A DNA stretch of 64,000 nt. Origin: Candidatus Gastranaerophilales bacterium (lineage in GTDB: Bacteria; Cyanobacteriota; Vampirovibrionia; Gastranaerophilales; Gastranaerophilaceae). Every line of letters starts with the position of its first letter. Position 1 is the first letter of the stretch. The position numbers and the translations under genes are program-made. The stretch is from positions 1 to 64,000 of the forward strand of contig CAAGHI010000076.1 in the NCBI GenBank assembly GCA_900769645.1, in the 5' to 3' direction. Below the pieces are notes generated by a model that worked only from the letters and a program-made list of their open reading frames with translations, was not told the DNA's origin and made no database searches. This document shows, in pieces, positions 42,449 through 51,299 of the stretch.

Positions 42449-42524
42449 AATCCCTTTATCCTTAGTGAAATTTTACCAAAAACAAGTTATATTTTGGTTA
42501 AAAGTTACCTTTTGTTAAGACAAA

Positions 42525-42548
42525 AGCTCAAGGAATAATCCTCGAGCT
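42525..42548 (-). terminator. Terminator after the 79-aa gene
   Basis: AGCTCGAGGA (minus strand) pairs with TCCTTGAGCT around TTAT, followed by TTTTG. Confidence 0.8.
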
Positions 42549-42559
42549 GATATCAATTT

Positions 42560-42799
42560 TTAAATTTCTGTAGAAAAGTGTCTTTCTTTTGAAACCAAAG
42601 TTTTTGGATTTACAAAGCCTTTCAACCAATCCGGAAGTTTTCTGAAAACTCGTGGAGTTGCTTCTTTGTTGTATTGTGAACCTTGTATTGCTAAGCGTTC
42701 TTTCATTAACAAGCTTGCTGATGCTTTTGTTGGGTTTTGGCTGACAATTTGTGGGCAGCCACTTTGTATTGGTGTAATTATTAATTTTTGTATGTTCAT
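42560..42799 (-). CDS. Small hypothetical protein, 79 aa
   Basis: From the ATG at 42799: MNIQKLIITPIQSGCPQIVS, then SQNPTKASASLLMKERLAIQ and a C-terminus with FRKLPDWLKGFVNPKTLVSK. No signal peptide or membrane helix. The ribosome site is weak and the start uncertain. The N-terminal MxIxxI..PI pattern resembles other small lineage proteins in the window. It follows asd by 42 nt and ends in a clear hairpin terminator. Function not recognised. Confidence 0.55.
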   Translation of the reverse strand: MNIQKLIITPIQSGCPQIVSQNPTKASASLLMKERLAIQGSQYNKEATPRVFRKLPDWLKGFVNPKTLVSKERHFSTEI

Positions 42800-42840
42800 A
42801 AATTTTTCTGATTTGTACCTTTCGCTATTCAATTTTAGGA

Positions 42841-43857
42841 CTAGTATAATCCCATTTCTATTACTTTTTGGCAAATTCTAACTGTATTCAAAGCTGCGCC
42901 AATTCTTAAATTGTCGGCTACGCACCACAATGAAATCCCATTTTTGAATGCCAAGTTCTTTCTAATTCTTCCGACAAATACAGGATCAACTCCTGAAGCG
43001 TCACGAGTTGTAGGGTATTCCATATTTGCAGGGTTGTCAATTACTTTTAAGCCGAATGAATTTTTCAAGATTTCTCTAACTTCATCAGGCGTAATTTCGT
43101 TTTCAAACTCAATATCTACAGCTTCTGAATGTCCATTATATACAGGAACACGAGCGGCTGTGCAAGAAATCGGTGTATCATCTGACAAGTGAAGAATTTT
43201 TTTCGTTTCGTTTACAACTTTCATTTCTTCTTTTGTGTAGCCGTTTTCACAGAAAACGTCAATTTGTGGGATTACGTTGAAAGCAATCGGTTTTGCAAAT
43301 TTTTTGTTTTCAAAATCCTTACCTTCAAGTCTTGCTTTTGTGTTTTCTGTCAATTCGTTAATTGCTGCTAAACCAGCGCCTGATACGGCTTGATAAGTTG
43401 AAACGATTAATCTTTTTATCGGATTTTTATCTAATAAAGGTTTCAAAACCAACATCAATTGAGATGTTGAGCAGTTAGGATTTGCAATAATTCCTTTGTG
43501 TTTGCGCAAATCTTCGTCGTTTACGTAGGCAATTACCAAAGGAACATCTTTTCCCATTCTAAAAGCTGATGAGTTGTCGATTAAGACTCCGCCACGTTTT
43601 ACAATTTCCGGTGCAAATTTTTGAGATGTTGAACCGCCTGCTGATGCAAGTACGATATTTACACCATCAAAGCTTTCAGGTGTTGCTTCTTCTACGGTGT
43701 AGGTTTTTCCCTGAAATTCAAGTTTGGTGCCTGCTGATTTTGCACTTGATAAAAACTTGATTTCGTTGAAATCGATTTTTAATTCATCAATAATCTTTGT
43801 GATTTCTCTTCCTACAACGCCTGTTGCGCCGAGAATTGCAATGTTTGGTTTTCTCAT
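42841..43857 (-). CDS. asd: Aspartate-semialdehyde dehydrogenase
   Basis: 338 residues. Reduces aspartyl phosphate to aspartate semialdehyde, feeding hom and lysine/diaminopimelate synthesis. NADP motif NIAILGATGVVGREI (residues 4-18), SSAKSAGTKLEFQGK, the catalytic cysteine motif IIANPNCSTSQLM, and the C-terminal RVPVYNGHSEAV (active His region) are all present. AAGGGG lies before the ATG, and TGCTACAAT at 43891-43899 is the promoter -10. Confidence 0.96.
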   Translation of the reverse strand: MRKPNIAILGATGVVGREITKIIDELKIDFNEIKFLSSAKSAGTKLEFQGKTYTVEEATPESFDGVNIVLASAGGSTSQKFAPEIVKRGGVLIDNSSAFRMGKDVPLVIAYVNDEDLRKHKGIIANPNCSTSQLMLVLKPLLDKNPIKRLIVSTYQAVSGAGLAAINELTENTKARLEGKDFENKKFAKPIAFNVIPQIDVFCENGYTKEEMKVVNETKKILHLSDDTPISCTAARVPVYNGHSEAVDIEFENEITPDEVREILKNSFGLKVIDNPANMEYPTTRDASGVDPVFVGRIRKNLAFKNGISLWCVADNLRIGAALNTVRICQKVIEMGLY

Positions 43858-43890
43858 TTACTACCCCTTATAAAAATTTGATACAGAACA

Positions 43891-43899
43891 ATTGTAGCA
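43891..43899 (-). promoter_or_regulatory. Extended -10 promoter of asd
   Basis: Minus-strand TGCTACAAT; start near 43884 with a 26-nt leader. ispE diverges on the other side, with TGTTAAGAT at 43935-43943 as its possible -10. Confidence 0.65.
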
Positions 43900-43967
43900 C
43901 AAAAAGTAAAATTTGAACAATAAAAAGAATTTTGTGTTAAGATAATTTCAGGAGAAAGGTGGCCATT

Positions 43968-44777
43968 TTGAAAATTCAGTGTCCTGCAAAGATTAATTTG
44001 AGTTTAAAGATTTTGGATAAACGTCCTGACGGGTTTCACAATATTGAAAGTATTATGCAATCTGTAAGTTTGTATGATTATTTGTATATTTCTGTAAAGC
44101 CTAGTAAATATACGGAAATTTATCTTGCTGGGAATACTGCAGAATTGCCTTATAATGAGAAAAATTTGGTTTATAAAGCTGCAGAAATGTTCATGAATTT
44201 TACAAGACTTGCGCCACACAAGATAAATATTTACATTGAAAAAAATATTCCGATATCAGCAGGGCTTGCAGGTGGAAGTACAGATGCAGCAGGTGCAATG
44301 TATGGTTTGAACAAGATATTTGGAGACCCTTTGACTCGTGAGAGATTACACCAATTATGTTCTTTCTTGGGCTCTGATTTGAATTTCTGTCTTGAAGGCG
44401 GTTGTATTGCAGTTCGTGGCAGAGGGGAAATTCTTCACAAATTACCGTACAAAAAAGCAAAAATTTCTCTTATCAAACCGGAACACCTTGGAATTAGTGC
44501 CAGAGATGCTTATAACACGTTTTCACAAAAAAGAGAATTGGGATTAAAGTCTGCATTTGGTGAAATGGACAAATTCGATAACGATTTGGAATGGGCTGTA
44601 ATTGATGAATTCCCACAGCTTCAAGCGATTAAAAAGAAATATCCAAAAGCTGTTATGTCGGGCTCAGGCTCTGCATATTTTGCAATCAATACAAAATTCA
44701 AACCGATGCAAGGTTATTGGATTGCAAACGATTTGTTGACAACTGATTGCGGTGTTTGCGAGATTGAGGAGGTCTAA
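43968..44777 (+). CDS. ispE: 4-diphosphocytidyl-2-C-methyl-D-erythritol kinase
   Basis: 269 residues from a TTG at 43968 (MKIQCPAKINLSLKILDKRP), favoured because AAAGGTGG lies 5 nt upstream and this is the family N-terminus; a GTG at 43959 is the alternative. Phosphorylates CDP-methylerythritol in the MEP pathway. The GHMP motif is IPISAGLAGGSTDAAGAM, with PAKINL at the N-terminus and VMSGSGSAYFAI at the C-terminus. ispF lies elsewhere at 14471. Confidence 0.94.
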   Translation: MKIQCPAKINLSLKILDKRPDGFHNIESIMQSVSLYDYLYISVKPSKYTEIYLAGNTAELPYNEKNLVYKAAEMFMNFTRLAPHKINIYIEKNIPISAGLAGGSTDAAGAMYGLNKIFGDPLTRERLHQLCSFLGSDLNFCLEGGCIAVRGRGEILHKLPYKKAKISLIKPEHLGISARDAYNTFSQKRELGLKSAFGEMDKFDNDLEWAVIDEFPQLQAIKKKYPKAVMSGSGSAYFAINTKFKPMQGYWIANDLLTTDCGVCEIEEV

Positions 44778-44832
44778 AATTTTGTATGTAAATGATGTTT
44801 AATTTGTGCAGAAAGAACGTCAGTTTGAGTGT

Positions 44833-45606
44833 TTAGATTGAATAATCAATTCCATGTTTTTGGAACAAATTGTTGAAAAACTCTTTGTTTTCATGGATTT
44901 TTTCATCAGTGAGAGTCATTTGCATAGTCCAACCCAATGAATGTTTTTTGTACATATTTGCGGTAATTTCTTCTGCTTTTTCGGGGGTTGCCGAAATCGC
45001 TTGATTTTTCTCTGCTAAAACTTGTTTTGTATAAGCGCCAAGGAGTTTGTTTGCCTCTTCTGAAAGCACACGTTGTTCTTTGCCGGAGTGTGTATTTGCG
45101 ATTTTGTTAAGAAGGTTTTGTGCTTCTTTTGATAAATCCTCAAAAGCACTATCTTGTGCAACACATTTTAAAAGTCTGTTGCGTTCATCAAAAATTGTTA
45201 CAGCCGGCTCAAATTTGTATTTTGAATGGAAAAATACAGCGGATTCTTTTGAGACAATGTCAAGTTTTTTAATCCCATTTTCCAACATTTCAATAACACT
45301 GCCAAGTCTTAGTATTTCGCCTATTCCGGTACCTTTTTTGCGAAGTTCTTGTTTTGTTGCTATGTATAATCCTACGATATGATCTGAATCATCAAACATT
45401 ACAAAATGTTCGTGTCCCAAAATATCTCCAGTCTTGTCTTTTAACTGTGAAATAAATTGGTACCCTTGGGCACGTGGGTCTTCTATGACGTCAAATTTCA
45501 GCTTCCCGACTTTATTTTCAGGAACTACAAATGAGCATAATTTTCTTGTGTCTAAAGGTTTGTAGTCATAAATTGTGGGTTTAAATGTTTTTATCGGATT
45601 TATCAT
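44833..45606 (-). CDS. Hypothetical GNAT-like protein, 257 aa
   Basis: The middle resembles an acetyltransferase fold: VGLYIATKQELRKKGTGIGE (RxxGxG-like loop) followed by ILRLGSVIEMLENGIKKLDI and SAVFFHSKYKFEP. The rest (~155-257) is helical (LSKEAQNLLNKIANTHSGKE) with an unknown C-terminal part. The first residues MINPIKTFKPTIYDYKP show no signal. The fold assignment is moderate; substrate unknown. It is convergent with ispE (55 nt) and divergent from aroK (69 nt). Confidence 0.6.
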   Translation of the reverse strand: MINPIKTFKPTIYDYKPLDTRKLCSFVVPENKVGKLKFDVIEDPRAQGYQFISQLKDKTGDILGHEHFVMFDDSDHIVGLYIATKQELRKKGTGIGEILRLGSVIEMLENGIKKLDIVSKESAVFFHSKYKFEPAVTIFDERNRLLKCVAQDSAFEDLSKEAQNLLNKIANTHSGKEQRVLSEEANKLLGAYTKQVLAEKNQAISATPEKAEEITANMYKKHSLGWTMQMTLTDEKIHENKEFFNNLFQKHGIDYSI

Positions 45607-45663
45607 AATCTATTTAAAACCCAACAAATAAAAATTTGCTATCTAAAAATTAAAATTTTATAG

Positions 45664-45669
45664 TAAAAT
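45664..45669 (+). promoter_or_regulatory. -10 of aroK, leaderless arrangement
   Basis: TAAAAT; the expected start coincides with the A of the aroK ATG at 45676. No Shine-Dalgarno is seen. Confidence 0.5.
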
Positions 45670-45675
45670 AAAATT

Positions 45676-46221
45676 ATGAAAAAGAATATTGTATTAATTG
45701 GAATGATGGGTTGCGGAAAAACCACGGCTGGCGATGAATTGAGTCGTGAGCTTTCGGATTATAAATATTTTGATATTGATGCGGAAATTGAAAAAAGTAC
45801 GCAAAAAAAGATTTCTGAAATCTTTTTAAAGCATGGCGAACCGTTTTTTAGAATGCTGGAAACCGAAAAGGTGAGGCAATTTTGTAACGGCGATAAGGCA
45901 ATAATTTCAGTTGGCGGTGGTGCTTTTGAAAGTGAAGAAAATCGTGAACTTATGCTCAAAACATCTCACGTAATTTATCTCAAAGCCACACCACAAGAGA
46001 TTTACAACCGTATAAAAACGGAAGTTGCAACAGAGGCTAATGAACACGGCGCAATTGGGCGCAAACGTCCACTTTTAAAGAAAAATTTCTCTATTCAAAA
46101 AATTTCAAACCTTATGCAAATGCGTGAAAAAAATTACCTAAAAGCCGATATTACAATTGATACAACCGGCAAAAATCCTTACGTTGTCGTAAAAGAAATT
46201 CTTGGAGCAATAAATGGTTAG
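45676..46221 (+). CDS. aroK: Shikimate kinase
   Basis: 181 residues. Phosphorylates shikimate in aromatic amino acid synthesis. Walker A is GMMGCGKTTAGDELS (residues 9-23), the shikimate-binding DID motif is FDIDAEIEKST, FRMLETEKVRQF gives the Arg-Glu motif, and VGGGAFESEENRE the GGG loop; the lid Arg is in GRKRPLL. The aroB start lies inside its last codons (8-bp overlap), so the two are translationally coupled. Confidence 0.95.
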   Translation: MKKNIVLIGMMGCGKTTAGDELSRELSDYKYFDIDAEIEKSTQKKISEIFLKHGEPFFRMLETEKVRQFCNGDKAIISVGGGAFESEENRELMLKTSHVIYLKATPQEIYNRIKTEVATEANEHGAIGRKRPLLKKNFSIQKISNLMQMREKNYLKADITIDTTGKNPYVVVKEILGAING

Positions 46222-47287
46222 TTTGTTTGAAAATATTAAATCAGAAAACAAAATTTGCCCGATAATTATTGAAAATGAAGAGATTTCAGACTTTTCAAAA
46301 AAGATTTTTGGCTGTACGGAAGGCAGAAAATATCTTGTTGTAATTTCACAAAAAGTTGAAAAACTATACGGCAAAATTCTGAATATTCCGAAAGAAAACA
46401 AATTTATTCTGAAAGACGGCGAAAAACAGAAGAATTTCAAAAACTACCAAAAAATCCTCGAATGTGCTCTAAAAATGGGGTTAACCAGAAAAGATATTAT
46501 AATCGCAATTGGTGGGGGTGTGGTTGGCGATATTACAGGCTTTGCGGCATCTACATATATGCGAGGAATTGATTATGTGCAAGTTCCAACCACTCTTCTT
46601 GCGTGTGTTGACAGTTCTGTCGGTGGAAAAACCGCAATTGATACAAGGTTTGGCAAAAATCTTGTCGGAACTTTTTATCAACCGAAAATCACTCTTATTA
46701 ATCCAAAGTTCTTGAAAACTCTTAATGATAGACAGTTTAAGACAGGCATGGGTGAAGTTGTAAAATATTCTTTTATCGAAAAAAGTTGCAAATGCGATGA
46801 TGAGTTGAATTTGACAAACTTTTTATCTGAAAAATCCGACGAAATCCTTGAACGGAAAGAAAAAGCACTATCTAAACTGATTGAAATTTGTATCAGGTTG
46901 AAAATTTCTGTTGTCGAAAAAGATGAAAAAGAAGGCGGCTTGCGGAGGATTTTGAATTTTGGACACACTTACGGGCATGCTATTGAAAAAGCTACAAAAT
47001 ACCGCAAATATACTCACGGTGAGGCGGTTGTGGAAGGGATGAAATTCGCTTTCACCTTGGCTTTGAAAAAAAATCTAATAGACAAAAACTACAAGTTTTT
47101 GGCAGAAGATGTTATGAAAAAATACGACTTTAAGTCTGTCAAGTCCTTTGATTTGGGCAAAATGATTACGTATATGCAAATGGATAAAAAAGCAAATTCG
47201 CATGGAATAGTTTTTGTGCTCCCAACAGATTATTCAACGGTTGAAATGTTTGAATTCACGCCCGCTGAGATTTTGGAGTTGTTTTAG
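46214..47287 (+). CDS. aroB: 3-dehydroquinate synthase
   Basis: 357 residues. Converts DAHP to 3-dehydroquinate with NAD and Zn. The motif AIGGGVVGDITGFAASTYMR with IDYVQVPTTLLACVDSSVGG (NAD and metal-binding) and KTAIDTRFGKNLVGTFYQPK are the family signatures; metal His are in LNFGHTYGHAIEKATKY and THGEAVVEGMKFA. Ribosome site GGAG lies within the aroK end. Order aroK-aroB is common. Confidence 0.96.
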   Translation: MVSLFENIKSENKICPIIIENEEISDFSKKIFGCTEGRKYLVVISQKVEKLYGKILNIPKENKFILKDGEKQKNFKNYQKILECALKMGLTRKDIIIAIGGGVVGDITGFAASTYMRGIDYVQVPTTLLACVDSSVGGKTAIDTRFGKNLVGTFYQPKITLINPKFLKTLNDRQFKTGMGEVVKYSFIEKSCKCDDELNLTNFLSEKSDEILERKEKALSKLIEICIRLKISVVEKDEKEGGLRRILNFGHTYGHAIEKATKYRKYTHGEAVVEGMKFAFTLALKKNLIDKNYKFLAEDVMKKYDFKSVKSFDLGKMITYMQMDKKANSHGIVFVLPTDYSTVEMFEFTPAEILELF

Positions 47288-47325
47288 TAGTCTACTATTA
47301 CGATTGATTTTAGGTTACAACTATT

Positions 47326-47420
47326 TTGTAACTGTCACTCCGGACTACGATCCGGAGTCTAAATCAAGTCCATGAAGTTGGACTAACTTGCTAGGCATTG
47401 TAGGTTGTCCACTTCCTTAA
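47326..47420. repeat. Dispersed repeats after aroB
   Basis: TAACTGTCACTCCGGACTAC with CGATCCGGAGTCTAAAT (47328-47364), then CAAGTCCATGAAGTTGGACT and GTAGGTTGTCC. No gene. Confidence 0.7.
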
Positions 47421-47448
47421 CAAAACTTCAAAAACTAAACTTTATAAA

Positions 47449-47534
47449 TGTTGACAAAACTTAACTTTTGTGTTATAAAGTGGGTGGGGTAAATGTATAT
47501 TTATAAGTCTTGTCAACAACGAGACTTTTTTTTT
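47449..47534 (+). ncRNA. Candidate tiny RNA unit: strong promoter and immediate terminator
   Basis: TTGACA (47451-47456), exact 17-bp spacer, TATAAA (47474-47479) is a near-perfect promoter. A terminator follows within ~50 nt: AAGTCTTG (47505-47512) pairs with CGAGACTT (47520-47527) around TCAACAA, followed by a 9-T run. A 14-nt inverted repeat (TGTTGACAAAACTT at 47449-47462 and AAGTCTTGTCAACA at 47505-47518, one mismatch) joins the -35 region and the terminator. Possible small RNA, attenuator, or self-controlling leader. It is followed by a nine-G tract at 47542-47550. Confidence 0.5.
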
Positions 47535-47612
47535 CGGAAGAGGGGGGGGGAAGAAATTTAAAAGCTTTACAATGCTTTAAAAATTTGCTATGATAAGCAA
47601 AAAGGTGGTTAT

Positions 47613-48455
47613 ATGCGAATTTATAATACTTATGGAAAAGGTTCAACTGAAGCGGCGGTTACGTTTATTATTGCGACTGGAATTGTGGCAGTATTATTTA
47701 CTTGGTTTTTCTATGATGCAATTGCAGTCGGTGGGAAAACATTAAACGATTTTTGGCAGTGGTATTGTAACGCTTATAAATTTTTGAATTCTCCATCAGA
47801 GATTGTGTTTGTATATTCTCCACCTATACTTTGGCTAATTGCAACAAGTTGTATTGTGTTATCTCTAAAAGCGAAAACAAAAGAATTCAACAAAAAACTA
47901 AATTTAAAATACATAGATTTCCTTCCCGGCAGAGTCAATTTTTGTTTTAATCGTCCACAATACAACTTTGTTTGTGCTTATGAGAATATTGAAAATCTTG
48001 AAATGGATATAGAAACCGGACTTATTTATCTCCCTAAAAAATACGGAGCTACTACGATAGTAGATGTAACACAACTCCATCTTAATCTTACTGTGCTTAA
48101 TAATAAAAAATTCTCTTTAACAACTAATCAAAAATCTATGAATACAATATATTCAATAATTGATGTTGGGCGTTCGGTTAAGGAGTTTTCGTACAAATTC
48201 TCAGGCTTAGGAGAAATAAAATATACAAAAGAAAAGATTGAAAAATATCAAAAATATGGAGCTAAACATTTTTTAACAAATGAAATAAAAGTTTTTATTA
48301 TATTAATGTCGATAATTTTCTTTGCTAATGGGTTGTTTATTAGTAAACTGATGCATGATCCATTTGCTTGGCCAATGATAGGTGTGTTGATTTCTTTTAT
48401 ACTGGATATAATTCTGATTATTGATAAGGCAAATGAAAAGAAAAGAGGATTTTAA
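47613..48455 (+). CDS. Hypothetical membrane protein, 280 aa
   Basis: Two N-terminal hydrophobic helices (STEAAVTFIIATGIVAVLFT; PPILWLIATSCIVLSLK), a central soluble part ~100-210 with beta strands (GRVNFCFNRPQYNFVCAYEN, MDIETGLIYLPKKYG), and two C-terminal helices (FIILMSIIFFANGLFIS; PMIGVLISFILDIILII). The central part may be a PH-like domain; no family is recognised. Extended -10 TGCTATGAT near 47587 and ribosome site AAAGGTGG. The next gene begins 2 nt after the stop, so they form an operon. Confidence 0.65.
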   Translation: MRIYNTYGKGSTEAAVTFIIATGIVAVLFTWFFYDAIAVGGKTLNDFWQWYCNAYKFLNSPSEIVFVYSPPILWLIATSCIVLSLKAKTKEFNKKLNLKYIDFLPGRVNFCFNRPQYNFVCAYENIENLEMDIETGLIYLPKKYGATTIVDVTQLHLNLTVLNNKKFSLTTNQKSMNTIYSIIDVGRSVKEFSYKFSGLGEIKYTKEKIEKYQKYGAKHFLTNEIKVFIILMSIIFFANGLFISKLMHDPFAWPMIGVLISFILDIILIIDKANEKKRGF

Positions 48456-48457
48456 GT

Positions 48458-48862
48458 ATGGATAATAACGAAATTAACAAAGAAGAAACAAAATCTGACA
48501 ATTTTAGAAAACTATATGAGCAAGGGTTGTATTATGCGCACAAACGTGAATATTCAAAAGCAACTGAATATTTCGAGCAAGCACTTCCACTAGCTCCTAA
48601 TAGAGAAATGAGAAAAGAATTGAAAGTTCAAATTGAAGTTGGGCATTATCTAGAGAAAACTGATGATGGGGTAAGCAAGGTTGAAGATACTGTAAATTTA
48701 CCAAGTGAGAATGAACATAATTCAAGTATAGACTCCGCTCAGTTTGATACAGTGGAAAATGAAGAATATGATTGGTCTGGTTTTTTTGAAAAATTTTCGC
48801 CAACTACCTTTCTTGCTATAAAAATAATTATCCTTGTTGTATTTTTGTTATTCTTTTTTTAA
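48458..48862 (+). CDS. Tail-anchored TPR-like protein, 134 aa
   Basis: Residues ~18-65 form a tetratricopeptide-like helix pair (RKLYEQGLYYAHKREYSKAT, then EYFEQALPLAPNREM). A long acidic linker follows, and the last ~20 residues are a hydrophobic anchor (FLAIKIIILVVFLLFFF). It starts 2 nt after the 280-aa membrane protein and probably acts with it at the membrane. Function unknown. Confidence 0.72.
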   Translation: MDNNEINKEETKSDNFRKLYEQGLYYAHKREYSKATEYFEQALPLAPNREMRKELKVQIEVGHYLEKTDDGVSKVEDTVNLPSENEHNSSIDSAQFDTVENEEYDWSGFFEKFSPTTFLAIKIIILVVFLLFFF

Positions 48863-48954
48863 ATATCAAAACAATATCTTTTTCAAAAATATTCACTTTA
48901 CAAACTTTTATAGTAGAATATTAGTGTAAACTTTACACAAAGAAAGAGGTTATT

Positions 48955-50253
48955 ATGTTGACAAAAAATTCTAACGTAACTGTAAAATTCACTGGGGTTG
49001 ATTTTGGGGAATATTCATCAAAAGTAAGTGAATTTGTAAACGAATTTTCTTCAAGAGCTAACCAAAAAGGTCAGTTTTTGAATTGGGTAAATTTGCCTGA
49101 AAATCAAGCAAAAAGAGTTGATGAAATTTATGAACTAGCAAGCAAATTGAAGTCAGCGACAGGTGCTAAAAAACTTAGCGTAATGGGTATTGGCGGTTCT
49201 AAACACACAGTAGAACACATGTTGTCAATTAACGGTTTGAATGTTAAACATGATGTAATTGAATTCTATTCAGACGTTGATTCTGCAAGTTTAGAAAGAT
49301 TTTTGTACAGATTGGGAGATGATGTTCTTTCTTCAAACTACCTAATCGCTTCAAAATCAGGTTCAACTTTCGAAACAAAAGACGGTTTTTTGAGAGTTTT
49401 GGCTATGCTTGTTGATGCATACAAAGCGCAAGGAAAATCTCAAGAAGAAGCTGAAAAACTTGCTCACAAACACTTTATCGCTGTTACTGACGGAAACGCT
49501 GAAAAGAGCGAACTTAGAAGAACTTCTAACGAACAAGGTTGGTTGGGCGACTTGTTTATTCACGACGACGTAGGCGGACGTTTCTCAGCATTTGACGATC
49601 ACGCTTTGTTCACACTTGCTTATGCCGGCATGAAAAAAGAAGATATGGTTGTTATGCTTAACGCTGCACAAGAAATTTCTTCTGAATCTTTAACAGCAGA
49701 TTTGAGCGTAAATGATGCTTTGAAAGAAGGTATTTTCTGGGCTCACGCAAAGATGAACGGTATCTTGACATCAGTTCACCAATATATGGGTTCAATCTTT
49801 GAAAACACTGTTTACTGGCATGCACAAATGCAAAACGAATCTGTAAAAGACACTTTGAAACAAGTTGCAAAAGTTCCAGATGCAATGCACCACTCAGCAG
49901 AAGCTCACTTCAACCCTGCTAACAAATTTGCATTCGCATTGACAGTTCCGCAAGACAACGGTGTTTGCAGAGAAAACGCTGAAAGCTATGTTGAAGCTTT
50001 GACAAAATCTTACGAAGTTACAGGCGCTTTCTTTTTAGAAACTGCAAAAACTCTTGGAATGGGCTTAACTCCTGCTGCTGCCGGTGCTTTGACACAATTG
50101 AGAGCATTCGCAACAGTTTACCAAGAAATCGTTGAAAAAGTAATGGAAAACAAAGAATTTCCGGAAGTTTTGGACAGCGTACTTCAACCGCACGTAGAAT
50201 TCTACAAAAAGAATTTGAAAGGTGGAGTTGTTGTTCCTGGTAGAATTTCTTAG
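48955..50253 (+). CDS. pgi: Glucose-6-phosphate isomerase
   Basis: 432 residues, the short bacterial form. Interconverts glucose 6-phosphate and fructose 6-phosphate. Family motifs: SVMGIGGSKHTVEHML, YLIASKSGSTFETKDGFL (phosphate-binding SKS/TxT), GGRFSAFDDHALF (GGRxS) and the C-terminal helical Gln region EVTGAFFLETAKTLGMGL. Strong AAAGAGG before ATG. With the ROK kinase it forms upper glycolysis here. It is monocistronic with a terminator. Confidence 0.93.
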   Translation: MLTKNSNVTVKFTGVDFGEYSSKVSEFVNEFSSRANQKGQFLNWVNLPENQAKRVDEIYELASKLKSATGAKKLSVMGIGGSKHTVEHMLSINGLNVKHDVIEFYSDVDSASLERFLYRLGDDVLSSNYLIASKSGSTFETKDGFLRVLAMLVDAYKAQGKSQEEAEKLAHKHFIAVTDGNAEKSELRRTSNEQGWLGDLFIHDDVGGRFSAFDDHALFTLAYAGMKKEDMVVMLNAAQEISSESLTADLSVNDALKEGIFWAHAKMNGILTSVHQYMGSIFENTVYWHAQMQNESVKDTLKQVAKVPDAMHHSAEAHFNPANKFAFALTVPQDNGVCRENAESYVEALTKSYEVTGAFFLETAKTLGMGLTPAAAGALTQLRAFATVYQEIVEKVMENKEFPEVLDSVLQPHVEFYKKNLKGGVVVPGRIS

Positions 50254-50257
50254 GTTT

Positions 50258-50284
50258 AAAAAGGGGGCTTGTCCCCCTTTTTTT
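50258..50284 (+). terminator. Terminator of pgi
   Basis: AAAAAGGGGG pairs with CCCCCTTTTT around CTTGT, with an extended T-run, 5 nt after the stop codon. Confidence 0.92.
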
Positions 50285-50344
50285 GTAAAAGTAAATAAGT
50301 AAAAGTAAAGAGGAACATGTGCCAACTAATTATTTGGCTATTAG

Positions 50345-50520
50345 TAAGTACCCCTCACCCTACCCTCTCCCTGTAGGGGCGAGGAGAGGACTTCGTAATC
50401 AACATACTCGTATTGTTTTTAGTTGATTAACTGCTTTTGATATAGACTTTGCGTCTATGTCTCTTTGCCTCCTTGCATCTAAATAAGCCATAGTGCCCTA
50501 GTAACTTAGTAACTTTAAAA
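50345..50520. repeat. Dispersed repeats upstream of the DUF4145 gene
   Basis: CCCCTCACCCTACCCTCTCC (50351-50370) is the inverse of 5738-5757; it continues GAGGAGAGGACTTCGTAATC. Then GATATAGACTTTGCGTCTAT (50437-50456) and CATAGTGCCCTAGTAACTTA (50489-50508). The last unit runs up to the gene start, and no normal ribosome site lies between. Confidence 0.7.
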
Positions 50521-50522
50521 CT

Positions 50523-51260
50523 ATGCCCACAAATTTTGATTTTTTAAAAAAAGTAGATAAAAATTTATACGAAATAATTGCGGAAGCTGAAAAGCTTTAC
50601 CGTGACGAGTATTTCGAGCAATGTATGGTGCAGACAAGACGATTTGGTGAACATGTCTGCAAAAAAGTTTTGGGTAAAAATAGAACGACCGAAGAAACTT
50701 TTGACGAAATGCTTGCGACGTTGAGCGACTATCTGACAAGCAATGTCGAAGAAAAAGAGTTTATAAACGACTTATATTACCTCAAAAAACACGGAAATAG
50801 TGCTGTTCACGCAGGTTCTGTGAAAAAAGACGGAATGGAAACTTTGGAATGTCTTAAACGTGCGTTTGAAGTTGCAATAAGTTACTGTATTTATAACAAC
50901 AAAGCTGATACAAAATTGATGAGAATTAGTTATGACACAGAGCTTTTGGTAACGGGTGAAAAGTCTGCCAAAAGTCTTTCAGAACGCTATAAAGAGGCAA
51001 AATCTCAAACATCTGAAAAGACTAATTCAAGCTCAAAAAAATCTTCCACAAAATCAGAAAAATTGTCTAATTCTGTAAAAAGCACAAAATCGAAATCTTT
51101 AAAATCTTCAAAATCAGCAAAGACAACCAAAAAGAAAAAACAATCTTCAACAATGGTTTGCAAAAAGAAGAAAAAATATTCGATTTTCTGGATTTTAGTC
51201 GGGATTACATTTTTAATTTCTGCTGTAATATTTTTGGTTTTGTTTTTGTCCGTGAAGTAA
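50523..51260 (+). CDS. DUF4145-like protein with C-terminal membrane anchor
   Basis: 245 residues. The N-terminal ~120 residues resemble DUF4145/HEPN-like helices found in type I restriction subunits (IIAEAEKLYRDEYFEQCMVQ, TRRFGEHVCKKVLGK, NDLYYLKKHGNSAVHAGSVK). A Ser/Lys-rich linker (~155-220, SSKKSSTKSEKLSNSVKSTK) precedes a transmembrane helix (IFWILVGITFLISAVIFLVL) at the end. Function unknown; a restriction context is not present locally. The start is an ATG without visible ribosome site; repeat sequence abuts it. Confidence 0.75.
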   Translation: MPTNFDFLKKVDKNLYEIIAEAEKLYRDEYFEQCMVQTRRFGEHVCKKVLGKNRTTEETFDEMLATLSDYLTSNVEEKEFINDLYYLKKHGNSAVHAGSVKKDGMETLECLKRAFEVAISYCIYNNKADTKLMRISYDTELLVTGEKSAKSLSERYKEAKSQTSEKTNSSSKKSSTKSEKLSNSVKSTKSKSLKSSKSAKTTKKKKQSSTMVCKKKKKYSIFWILVGITFLISAVIFLVLFLSVK

Positions 51261-51299
51261 TATTTTTACTATTTAGAATGATGACTATTAGTTTTATTG

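Noticed and set aside
47494..47562. 23-codon frame MYIYKSCQQRDFFF... after the 47451 promoter
   Set aside because: It reads through the terminator T-run and the G tract; composition is an accident of these sequences.
50523..51260. Restriction-system subunit based on the DUF4145-like domain
   Set aside because: Neighbours are pgi and tadA, and the C-terminal membrane anchor does not fit a cytoplasmic restriction complex.
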